This document shows positions 5,269 through 13,906 of a stretch of DNA of 16,258 nt, piece by piece. Every line of letters begins with the position of its first letter. Position 1 is the first letter of the stretch. The translations under genes and the position numbers were made by a program. The notes below the pieces were generated by a model. It was not told where the DNA came from, made no database searches, and saw nothing but the letters and a program-made list of their open reading frames with translations. Source of the stretch: Candidatus Peribacterales bacterium (GTDB lineage: Bacteria > Patescibacteriota > Gracilibacteria > Peribacterales > Peribacteraceae). Where the stretch lies: positions 1 to 16,258 of the forward strand of contig JAKFXO010000073.1 in NCBI GenBank assembly GCA_021731345.1, in the 5' to 3' direction.

Positions 5269-8200
5269 GCACGCATTAAAAAACCTGTTTTACTAGAGGC
5301 TCTAGACATTTTTCGTCTCTCGACGTGCCTCAGCATCGCGCTCTTTTTTTGCGCAGTTCCGCTCGTACATGCCGTTGATAGTTTTCAGCCTGCAACCGGC
5401 GTACTTGGACAAAATAACGGAATAGTCAGCACACCTCAGCCAATTTATACGAAGGGTACTGCCAATAACGCTGCACATAAGCTTGGCTTGAGTGCGCCTT
5501 TTGTCGGGTTAGCGTTGGATACGACAGATCATCGTCTCTTCGTTGCCGATTCATCGAATAACAGAGTCTTGGTGTATGGACTCGATGCGAGCAACCTCCT
5601 TGTCGATAGGATTCCAGATAACGTCCTAGGCCAGGCATTTTTCTGGTCAAACGCTGCACTAACGACGCAGGCGGGTATGAACGTTCCCTACGGGCTTGCG
5701 TACGATGATGCGAATAATCTTTTGTACGTTTCACAGCCCACCGGAAACAGGGTGACCGTCTACGATGTCACAACGATTGTCGACGGTGAATATGCAATCA
5801 ATGTTCTTGGTCAGGCGACATTCACGGCAACAACGGCTGCGACAACGCAGGAGGGCATGAACGTCCCAACAGGCCTTGCGTACGATAGTGCGAACAGTCA
5901 CTTGTTCGTTCCTCAGACAACGGGTAACCGTGTCATGGTCTATGACACGGCTCAAGTGAGTGATGGTGAAGCTGCGATAGCGGTACTCGGTCAGGCGAAC
6001 TTCACAGCTACAGCCGCAGGTATTACACAGGCAACAATGAACGCTCCGTATGATGCGCTCTACGACAGTGCGCATAGCCGGTTGTTTGTTGCGGATACAA
6101 CCAATAACCGCGTCACCGTGTATGACACTGCAACGATTACAACCGGAGAGAATGCCGTGAGCGTGCTTGGCCAGGCGAACTTTACGACAGCGACCGCTGC
6201 GACGACACAGGCAGGTATGAACGTTCCTCGTGGCCTGGGTTACGATAATGCAGATCAGATTCTCTATGTTGGACAGGCAACGGCAAGCCGTGTCACGACG
6301 TATGACGTAGCAGTGATCACCAATGGCGAAAGTGCTCTGAAGGTCTTAGGTCAGGCGAACTTCACGACATCCACAGCTGCAGTGACGCAAGCAGGTATGA
6401 GCGCACCATCTGGAGTGTTGCTTGATGAGGCAAATGATCTTCTCTACGTACTTCAGTCCGGTGCGAGCAGAATTTCTATTTTCGATGTTGCTGCAATAAC
6501 AGATGGTGAAAATGCTACAGATGCCATCGGACAAACTGATGACAATATTACGTCGCCGTCTCCCATTTTTACGAAAGGTACCGCGAACAACGGTCCATAC
6601 AAACTGGGATTAAACGCACCAAACGGAGTCGCATTGGATGCCACGAACCATCGGCTTTTCGTTTCAGATACAACGAATAACCGCGTTCTTGTCTATAACC
6701 TCACAACACAAAATGTTCCGATTGATATCGTTCCAGATAACGTTCTAGGGCAAGCTTTGTATTATACGAATGCTGTTGCTACCACTCAAGCGGGTCTCAG
6801 TGCACCTACGGGACTTGCCTTTGATGCCGCACGGAACCTGCTTTTTGTTGCGGATTTTACGAATAACAGAATTCTCGTTTTTGATACTGCGAGTATCACG
6901 GATGGTGAGAACGCAGTGAATGTTCTTGGCCAGGTTGTCTTTACGGTCGCTACTGCTGGTATCACGCAGACTGGTCTTTCAGGACCAAGGCAGATTGTTT
7001 TTGACAGTACAACGAATCAATTATTTGTCGCAGATACCACAAATAACCGAATCGTGACGTACGATCTTACAGAAATTCATAGCGGCGAGCTTGCTACCAA
7101 TGTCATTGGTCAGGATGACGGAACCGTCAGTGCTCCACAGCCGATTTTTACAAAAGGTGCAGCCAATAACGCGCCGCACAAACTTGGTCTGAATGCCCCA
7201 ACTATCGGCATTGTGATGGATAAAATTGATCATCGTTTATTCGTCTCTGATACATCCAATAACCGTGTTCTTGTGTATAACCTTGATGCAGGCAACGTAC
7301 TTTTAGATAGAACGCCAGATAATGTGATCGGACAACTGAATTTCTATACGAACGCCGCAGGAAGTACGCGTGGAGGATTGAACGTACCTAACGGAATAGA
7401 TTATGACCCAACCGGGAAACGTTTGTTTGTGACGCAGACAACTGGTAACCGCGTGAGCGTTTTCGATGTTGCGACGATTGTTGATGGTGAAGATGCCATC
7501 AACGTCCTAGGGCAAACCAGCTACACGGTCGTGACTGCTGCGACAACACAGGTAGGTTTGAACGTACCCACAGGAGTCACTTTTGACGACACGAATGACA
7601 GACTCTTCGTTGCTCAAAACACAGCAAACCGTGTTTCAGTCTTCAATGTAGCATTGGGTCTCAATGACTATATGAATGCTGATAATGCGATCGGACAAAA
7701 CGATAGCCATCTCTCGACTCCGACTCCTATTTACACAAAATCAACCGCACATAACGGTCCAAATAAACTGGGTTTGAGCGCTCCCATTATTGGCGTCTCC
7801 GTTGATGAGGTGGACCATAGACTTTTTCTTTCTGATACCAGTAACCACAGAATATTGGTCTATAACTTAGACGGTTCTAACCAGCTTGTTGATCGAATAC
7901 CGGATAACGTGCTCGGTCAAATTAACTTCTATACGAATGCCGCTGCAAACTCTCAAATCGGTCTCAATGCTCCAAACGGCCTTGCGTACGACAGCACGAA
8001 TAAGCGTCTGTTTGTGGTCGAAACTTCTGGAAACCGTGTCAAAGTTTTTGATGTAACGAGCATTACTGATGGAGAAAACTCCATCAATGTTTTGGGTCAG
8101 CTCACTTTTGCTCTGGCCACTGCAGCAACGACGCAAGCAGGTATGAACGTCCCCACAGATGTTGTGTACGGTGGTTCAGGATCACGTCTGTACGTTGCGC

Positions 8201-11085
8201 AGAACACTGCAAACCGTGTGACTGTGTATGACGTAGCAACTATTACTGATGGTGAAAACGCCATCAACGTTCTCGGTCAGGCGAACTTCACGACATCGAC
8301 TGCTGCTACCACGCAGGCAGGTATGAACGTTCCGTACGGACTTTCATTGAGCGGTACTTTAGCGACAACGCTTTTCGTTTCTCAGGGTACCGCCAACCGT
8401 GTGACAACATACGATGTGACATCCGTCACAGATGGAGAAAGCGCTATCAACGTTCTCGGTCAGGCGAACTTCACAACATCGACAGCGGCAACAACACAAG
8501 CAGGTATGAATGCTCCTCGTGGCATTGTCTACAGTGCGGCAACTAAAACGCTGTATGTCGCGCAAACGACTGGTAACCGTGTCACGGCCTATGACGTCGC
8601 GAATATTACCAACGGAGAAAGTGCAACAAAGGTTCTAGGACAGGCAAACTTTACAGGCACCGCTGCGGCAAACACTCAAGCAGGACTCAATGCTCCGACG
8701 GGTGCCATTATTAATGAGACGAATTCGCTCTTGTTCGTTCCTCAATCTGGTTCTCATCGCGTCTCTATTTTTGACATTGCCTCGATCACCGATGGTGAAA
8801 ATGCTGTCGATGGACTCGGGCAGTACGATAGTGATCTGACGACTCCTGGGCCGATATTTACAAAGAGCACTGCTCATAACGGTCCAAGTAAGATAGGTCT
8901 GAGCGCAGGTATTATCGGCCTTGCACTGGATCCTACGGATCATCGGTTATTCGTTTCTGATACTGGAAATAACCGTGTACTTGTCTATAACTTAGATAGT
9001 AGTGATCTTCTCATCGATCGCTTACCAGATTACGTTCTTGGGCAGGCAAATTTTCACAGCAATGCAGCAGCGACAACGCAAGCAGGTATGAACGTGCCTA
9101 ATGGACTTGCGTTTGACGATGCAAATGACAGGCTTTTCGTCGCTCAAACAACAGGAAACCGCGTCACGGTCTATGACGTTTCCACGATCACTGACGGTGA
9201 GAATGCTGTGAATGTTCTTGGTCAGACGACCTTTACCGCATCAACTGCTGCTACGACACAGGTAGGCATGAACGTTCCGACTGGTGTGAGTTATGACTCA
9301 ACAGGCAGCCGTCTCTTTGTTGCGCAGAACACAGCAAACCGTGTCACGGTCTATGACGTTGCTGCCATTACCGATGGTGAAAATGCGGTGAGCGTTCTCG
9401 GTCAGGCAACCTTTCTCACGTCGACCGCCCTAGTCACGCAATCAGGTATGAGTCAACCATTTGATGTGACCTTAAGCGGCTCAACGGTTCAAACATTGTT
9501 TGTCTCTCAAGGAACCGCAAACCGCGTGACAACATACGATGTGACCGCAATTACGGATGGAGAGAATGCTGTGCATGTGCTCGGTCAGGCAAGCTTTATA
9601 GGTACGACTGCAGCGAGCACGCAAGCAGGTATGAACGTTCCTCGTGGCATTGCGTATGATCCTGTGAATAAGAGATTGTATGTTGCACAGACAACAGGCG
9701 CGCGCGTCACAGTCTATGACGTAGGAAATATCACGGATGGTGAAAATGCCATCAACGTCATAGGTCAGGCACTATTCACTACTGCTACGGCACTCGTTGA
9801 TCAAAACGGACTATCGACCCCGACGGGAGTTTTGGCTGACCCTGCACACGATAGGCTCTACGTTATGGATTCGACGACGAGTCGTGTCCTTAGCTATAAC
9901 ACGACAGTAGGAATAGGAAATGGTGAGCCAGCAGTGAACGTTCTCGGCCAAGCAGACTTTGTCACCTCTACCGCTGCGACGACACAAGCTGGTATGAACG
10001 TACCATTCGATGTGGCATTGAGCGGTACGACACTGACAACGCTTTTCGTATCACAGGGAACAGCAAACCGCGTCACAACGTACGATGTAACGGCCATCAC
10101 AAATGGCGAAAGTGCCACCAAGGTGTTAGGACAGGCAACCTTTACTGCAACAGCTGCAGCAACGACACAAGGAGGCATGAGCGGTCCTCGTGGCATCGCA
10201 TATAACTCAAGTACAAAGTCATTGTACGTTGCACAAACGACTATTAACCGTGTTACCAAGTATGACGTCGCACAAATTACGGATGGTGAAAATGCTGTGA
10301 GTGTTCTCGGTCAGCCGAATTTTATTCTCGGTACTGCTGGTATCCGACAATCAGGCTTAAGCGCTCCCACAGGTGCTTACATTGATACGACAAATAACAA
10401 ACTCTACGTGCCTCAGTCTGGTGCGAGCAGAGTGTCAGTCTTCGATGTTGCAAGCATTGCTGATGGTGAGAATGCCGTCGATGCACTTGGGCAATCTGAT
10501 GATGAGCTGAACCCTCCGGGTGTTATTTATCTTAAGGGTACTGCGAACAATGCTTCGTACAAATTAGGCTTGAGCGCTCCGCAGGGTGTCGCTGTTGATG
10601 CGGTGAACCATAGGCTTTTCGTTGCAGATTCAGCGAATAACCGCGTACTTGTCTACAACATGTCAGCCGGCAATATCCCGACTGATCGAATCCCGGATAA
10701 CGTTCTTGGTCAGCCTAACTATTGGCTCAACACTGTCGCAACAACACAGATAGGTATGAGCTCGCCTGTTGGTATCACGTTTGATGGAGCCAATAATCAT
10801 TTGTACGTTTCGGATTTCACGAATAACCGTATTCTCGTCTATGACACCTCTAGCATCTCCGATGGTGAATACGCCCTCGCGGCATTGGGTCAACCATCAT
10901 TCATCCTCGCAACTGCTGGTCTTACACAGCTTGGTCTTCAGGGACCCAGACAGATTGAGCACGATCCTACAACAGGGCAGCTCTTTGTCGTGGATTCAAC
11001 AAGTAATCGCATTCTTTTGTACGGTACCCCAGAAGTAACAGCGACATCTGGAGGCGGCGATATCTTCCATTTCTTTGGCTTCTAG
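5267..11085 (+). CDS. Giant secreted NHL-type beta-propeller protein; start needs a -1 frameshift or a non-canonical codon
   Basis: The long frame is open from 5266 to TAG 11083-11085. It starts with a signal peptide (R-L-S-T-C-L-S-I-A-L-F-F-C-A-V-P-L-V-H-A, cleavage after VHA near 5372), so the protein should be exported. The mature part is about 1,900 residues of NHL-like propeller blades with the core pattern VLGQ...TQ.GMN.P.G..YD...LFV....NRV..YD...I.DGE, and I saw no cysteine in it. No ATG, GTG or TTG lies in this frame before TTG 5488, which is already inside the first blade. ATG 5267 is one frame off and joins the body if ribosomes shift -1 at A AAA AAC (5278-5284), giving about 1,939 residues. 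ATT 5275 used directly would give 1,936. It ends in a glycine-rich linker and FHFFGF. Its stop overlaps the convergent gene. A surface binding or scaffold role is likely; the ligand is unknown. Confidence 0.85.
5278..5305 (+). promoter_or_regulatory. Candidate -1 frameshift signal: A AAA AAC heptamer plus downstream dyad
   Basis: Reading from ATG 5267, the codons TTA-AAA-AAC place A AAA AAC (5278-5284) in the exact phase of the X-XXY-YYZ slippery heptamer. A -1 slip makes the next codon CCT 5284, in frame with the signal peptide and all 30 blades. Without slipping, translation ends at TAG 5294-5296. Eight nt after the heptamer begins CTAGAGGCTCTAG (5293-5305), a perfect dyad that can fold as a 5-bp stem with a GGC loop; spacing is typical for a stimulator but the stem is weak. 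The phase and spacing are seen in the sequence; frameshifting is inferred. Confidence 0.45.
5983..6522 (+). repeat. Three-blade module, copy 1 (540 bp)
   Basis: Last three blades of block 1. The blade order matches the other copies: a first blade, then one with P-R-G after GMNVP, then one with SGASR-I-S-I-F-D and GENATD leading into a cap blade. Confidence 0.65.
8269..8811 (+). repeat. Three-blade module, copy 2 (543 bp)
   Basis: Last three blades of block 4: a blade with LSGTLATTLFVSQGTANRV, a blade with PRGIVYSAATKTLYVAQTTG, and a blade with APTGAI, SGSHRVSIFD and GENAVD leading into the next cap. Confidence 0.75.
9394..9939 (+). repeat. Three-blade module, copy 3 (546 bp)
   Basis: Blades 4-6 of block 5: LSGSTVQTLFVSQGTANRV, then PRGIAYDPVNKRLYVAQTTG, then a blade with TPTGVLADPAHDRLYV whose third-strand region (MDSTTSRVLSYNTTVG) departs from the SGASR form. 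Tandem with copy 4. Confidence 0.75.
9940..10482 (+). repeat. Three-blade module, copy 4 (543 bp)
   Basis: Blades 7-9 of block 5, directly after copy 3: LSGTTLTTLFVSQGTANRV, then PRGIAYNSSTKSLYVAQTT, then APTGAYIDTTNNKLYV with SGASRVSVFD and GENAVD before the next cap. The tandem pair makes block 5 the only nine-blade block. Confidence 0.75.
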
Positions 11086-12770
11086 TAGTTGCGCGTTCCC
11101 TTGAGCATAATCGTCACGCCGCTTCCTGCAAACGTGCTTCCGATCTGATCAATATCGATGGTGATGACAGAATTCACAGGAAGGCTTGTTGTTGAGAAGA
11201 TCGCATCCTGACCACCAATCGTCGAGCTTGCGTTAATTTGTGGTCGAGTACTGAAGATCGTCGTGCCATCTTTATTGATGTCATAGATCAGCGCCGCTCC
11301 TGTTGGTGCGCCTTTAGCACTGAGCGTGATACCTGAGAGAGTCAGGCCAAATGGCATCGTGATTTGAGGCCCCTTGCTAATGGCAAGTGCTTGAGTGCCA
11401 TCGAAGTACCACATCATACCTCCCACAGGAGAAGCCCACTTAGGCGCAGATGTACCCTGTGAAATGAGGAGTTGACCAGAGAGACCCTTGGCAGACTGCT
11501 TCAGTGTATTGCCGCTGGAGTACACCACTGCTCCAGAGACAGTCATATTGCTTGCCTTGAGGATGGATCCTGAGATTGTACCAACGACATTGAGTGAGCC
11601 AGTCATCGTGTCTCCAGACTTCTTCACATAGCGAAGATCACCATCAGTCATGCTCATGCCACCTCCGGCTCCACTATCTGTGCCACAGCTGAGGACGCCG
11701 TTTGCATCGGTATCCAGCGTGTCACAGTTGCGTAGGCCGCTTACCGTCAAAGCGTAGCCCGACATTGTTCCCGCAATATCGAGTGATGTGGAGAATCTAA
11801 ATTTCTGTGAAGCGTTCACGAAACTCAGGCTCTGCGCCAGTGTCGCATTACCGAACGTGAAGACGGCATCATTTGCATCATTATCACTATTGAGTGTTAG
11901 GTTGCCCTTTGCTCGAATATTTTCTTCGATAGCCAATCCTCCGCTACCCGTAAGGTTTCCTTCGATATGAGCATCACCACTGAAGTTGAATTGGTTTTTT
12001 AGGAGATTCCACGCGATAGCTTCGCCACTGTCACCGAATCGAAGTTCGATATTAGTCAAAAGATCTCCATCATCAATGGTTTCAAATGCTTCCGTATTTA
12101 CAAGTAGTGGTAGTCCGAGGGTTGCAGCGTGAGCACGAGTCACCGTTGTCACCATGATGCCAAGCAGCGTCATGAAAAGCAGCAGAGCCATGAAGAGTCC
12201 GCTGTGCATCCATTTCTTGACGCTGACCCATCCACCCTTTGATGGTTGGATCGTAACAAGAGTGGCTGAGAGTGGCTGTGCAGGTTGTGCGCAGACGGAT
12301 GATGACTTCATCATCGCATGAAGACGCTTTCTTCGGTGTAGTGGGCAATCTGCAAAGTAGAGGCACTCACGTTCAATGTATCGACCAATAGATGATGCAG
12401 AGACTGTTTCGCCTTTTTCAGACAGTAGTTTCTTTGAAATTTCTTCTTTGCCGATACGAGGTGACGCTTGTCGATATGAGCGAATCAGTACTGCAGCAGA
12501 CTCGCTAATTTCAGATGATCTGACGGTTTTTGGCTTTCTACTTTTCTCTTCGAGTGACTGAGGATTCTCAGGGTCAAATGCGTCGAGCCAACGACGAAGA
12601 GCGCTAGCCGTGACACCAGCTGCTCTGGCTGCCTCGTCCATCGAGGATTCGTTTTCGAAGTAGTACAGAATTGCTTTCAGTTTTTTCTGCGCCTTTTCCG
12701 TCAAATCGTTGCCCCCTACCAGCTGGCGGAGCTTTGCAATGTGCTCGATGCGGATATCGTGACGTGGCAT
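11082..12770 (-). CDS. Transposase-type HTH domain fused to a membrane segment and tail-fibre-like ectodomain
   Basis: A 562-residue protein in three parts. Residues 1-150 are basic and contain two DNA-binding helix-turn-helix units like those at the N-terminus of IS481/IS630-type transposases: MDEAARAAGVTASALRRW (44-61) and GKEEISKKLL..KGETVSASSIGRYI (107-132). No DDE catalytic domain follows. Residues 189-211 are a strong membrane segment (GLFMALLLFMTLLGIMVTTV) ending TRAHA, a possible signal-peptidase site. Residues 216-562 are glycine, serine and threonine rich, with a phage-tail-fibre motif LRYVKKSGDTMTGSLNV (379-395) and a C-terminal beta-rich domain (about 465-560; IYDINKDGTTIFSTRP). 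Predicted topology is HTH in the cytoplasm and fibre outside, as in ToxR/CadC-like sensors, but that role is inferred. I saw no Shine-Dalgarno site at internal methionines 153, 154 or 188. Its stop overlaps that of the NHL gene. Confidence 0.82.
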   Translation of the reverse strand: MPRHDIRIEHIAKLRQLVGGNDLTEKAQKKLKAILYYFENESSMDEAARAAGVTASALRRWLDAFDPENPQSLEEKSRKPKTVRSSEISESAAVLIRSYRQASPRIGKEEISKKLLSEKGETVSASSIGRYIERECLYFADCPLHRRKRLHAMMKSSSVCAQPAQPLSATLVTIQPSKGGWVSVKKWMHSGLFMALLLFMTLLGIMVTTVTRAHAATLGLPLLVNTEAFETIDDGDLLTNIELRFGDSGEAIAWNLLKNQFNFSGDAHIEGNLTGSGGLAIEENIRAKGNLTLNSDNDANDAVFTFGNATLAQSLSFVNASQKFRFSTSLDIAGTMSGYALTVSGLRNCDTLDTDANGVLSCGTDSGAGGGMSMTDGDLRYVKKSGDTMTGSLNVVGTISGSILKASNMTVSGAVVYSSGNTLKQSAKGLSGQLLISQGTSAPKWASPVGGMMWYFDGTQALAISKGPQITMPFGLTLSGITLSAKGAPTGAALIYDINKDGTTIFSTRPQINASSTIGGQDAIFSTTSLPVNSVITIDIDQIGSTFAGSGVTIMLKGTRNY

Positions 12771-12802
12771 GTGTGTTTGTTTTTTTTCGTAGTTTTCTTA
12801 TT

Positions 12803-12831
12803 AGGATACCTGAATTTTGGCTTTTTCTCAA
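12803..12831 (-). promoter_or_regulatory. Promoter of the HTH-membrane-fibre gene
   Basis: On the minus strand TTGAGA (12831-12826), a 17-nt spacer and TATCCT (12808-12803) form a good sigma-70-type promoter. The -10 ends 32 nt before ATG 12770, so this gene has a short leader, which is A-rich and lacks a Shine-Dalgarno sequence. The rest of the 272-nt gap (12771-13042) holds no gene I can support. An imperfect dyad around CACGTG (12849-12860) lies upstream of the -35. Confidence 0.55.
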
Positions 12832-13042
12832 GAGGTATGCGGACTTTTTGACACGTGGCACATGAGCGTAAAAGTCGTTGAAAGCCACTCTTAAGCCTTT
12901 TCATGCTTTCTTTCAGGATGTTGCTGCTTCACATAGCCAAAACATATCTACCGTATGTATCCGAACTTTTCATCCACATGGCTTCTTTCACTGATATGTA
13001 TGACATTCAGCTTTCCTGCCCCTAGGCCTACACATACGATAT

Positions 13043-13900
13043 TTAACTTCCCGAAAACCCAACGCGAGCAACAATACCTGTCTCTAAAGATCGCTCATCA
13101 TCAGTTTTGAGCACTAATTCGCGCGCAGAAAGCCTGAACGATGTCTGCTTCGTCTTTGTGTGGATAATGGCGCTTAAAAGTCTGTGAAAGCTTTCCGGAG
13201 TGTCATGTTGTGCGTAACCGTTGAGCACGATGAACGATGGTGAATCTGACAGAAGCGTACAGCAGTTTTCGAGCAGGGGAGCGAGGTCACGTTCCACGCG
13301 CCACGTTTTTCCATCAGTTCCATGACCGTAGGCTGGAGGATCGAGAATCACAGCATCATACTTTTTGCCGCGTTTCACTTCTTTGGCCGCAAACGTCGGT
13401 GCGTCTTCCAGCATCCAGCGAATGCGGTCCTGACCTATCTCATTCAGGGCTGCATTTTCTTTCGCCCACCCGATAGACGGACGCGAGGAATCCACATGCG
13501 TGACGAAGTGACCGTCTTTCGCAAGCGCTACTGTTGCACCACCTGTGTAGGCAAACAGATTGAGGATCGTGAGAGGACGATTGAGTTTCTTCGCTTCTAC
13601 TCTCGCCCAGTCCCAGTTTTCTTTCTGCTCAGGGAAAACACCAGTGTGCTTATACGGCGCTAGGCGGGCGAAGAGTTTGATGTCACCAAACGTCACAGGC
13701 CAATGCTCAGGTACTGGTTTTTTACGTACCCACTCACCCTTTCCCTTTTCGCCAATATACGCAGCATCTGCATCTTCCCAGAGCGTAGGCTTTTCCTGCA
13801 CAGCTCCTGCCGTTGTTGGGTCGGGTCTGCGAAGACGATACGGTCCCCATTGCTCGAGGCGCTCCCCATGGCTGAAATCCAGAAGAGAATATTCGTTCAT
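13043..13900 (-). CDS. Class I SAM-dependent methyltransferase, RlmI-like catalytic domain
   Basis: A 285-residue protein from ATG 13900. Motif I (SAM binding) is NLFAYTGGAT (114-123), the acidic end of strand 2 is VDSS (136-139) followed by KENA, and motif IV is LDPPAYG (186-192). DPPAYG is characteristic of the COG1092/RlmI-type family, which contains rRNA cytosine-C5 or guanine-N2 methyltransferases. The usual N-terminal PUA domain of RlmI is absent, and the N-terminal 80 residues instead read HGERLEQWGPYRLRRPDP, so the exact substrate is open. The start at 13900 is preferred over ATG 13927 because a TACACT box ends exactly 6 nt upstream of it; the longer form adds nine residues and has no Shine-Dalgarno sequence. 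Divergent from the flavoprotein gene. Confidence 0.83.
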   Translation of the reverse strand: MNEYSLLDFSHGERLEQWGPYRLRRPDPTTAGAVQEKPTLWEDADAAYIGEKGKGEWVRKKPVPEHWPVTFGDIKLFARLAPYKHTGVFPEQKENWDWARVEAKKLNRPLTILNLFAYTGGATVALAKDGHFVTHVDSSRPSIGWAKENAALNEIGQDRIRWMLEDAPTFAAKEVKRGKKYDAVILDPPAYGHGTDGKTWRVERDLAPLLENCCTLLSDSPSFIVLNGYAQHDTPESFHRLLSAIIHTKTKQTSFRLSARELVLKTDDERSLETGIVARVGFSGS

Positions 13901-13906
13901 GTCTGC

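Larger units (their letters stand above)
5401..11031 (+). repeat. Array of 30 NHL-like blades in six blocks (6-3-3-6-9-3)
   Basis: The coding repeat has a 60-residue (180-bp) period from VLGQ to VLGQ. Six blades are longer, about 73 residues. These caps carry an insertion of the form P.PIFTKGTANN..KLGL.AP and a DHRLFVSDT.NNRVLVYNL core, and each opens a block. Blocks start at 5401, 6523, 7102, 7687, 8812 and 10483. Counting cap plus ordinary blades gives 6, 3, 3, 6, 9 and 3. Block lengths of 1122, 579, 585, 1125 and 1671 bp agree. These are protein-coding tandem repeats, not CRISPR or satellite DNA. Confidence 0.88.

Noticed and set aside
5488..5490. TTG 5488 as the start of the NHL gene.
   Set aside because: It lies inside the first blade and would drop the signal peptide and first cap insertion that are clearly encoded in the same frame upstream.
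5731..10893. Many minus-strand open frames of 60-121 codons across the NHL gene (for example 5731-6075, 9894-10259).
   Set aside because: They are shadows of the repeated coding pattern, with Cys/Arg-rich low-complexity translations and no start signals.
5401..11031. The 180-bp periodicity as a CRISPR array or satellite DNA.
   Set aside because: Repeats are contiguous, codon-phased, vary mainly at synonymous sites and encode propeller blades.
11082..12770. An intact insertion sequence at the HTH-fibre gene.
   Set aside because: Only the DNA-binding head is transposase-like; there is no DDE domain, and I saw no terminal inverted repeats or target duplication.
12604..12904. Alternative frames around the start of the HTH-fibre gene, including a 94-codon minus-strand frame.
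   Set aside because: They overlap the HTH coding region in another frame and show no domain; the promoter and the HTH motif support ATG 12770.
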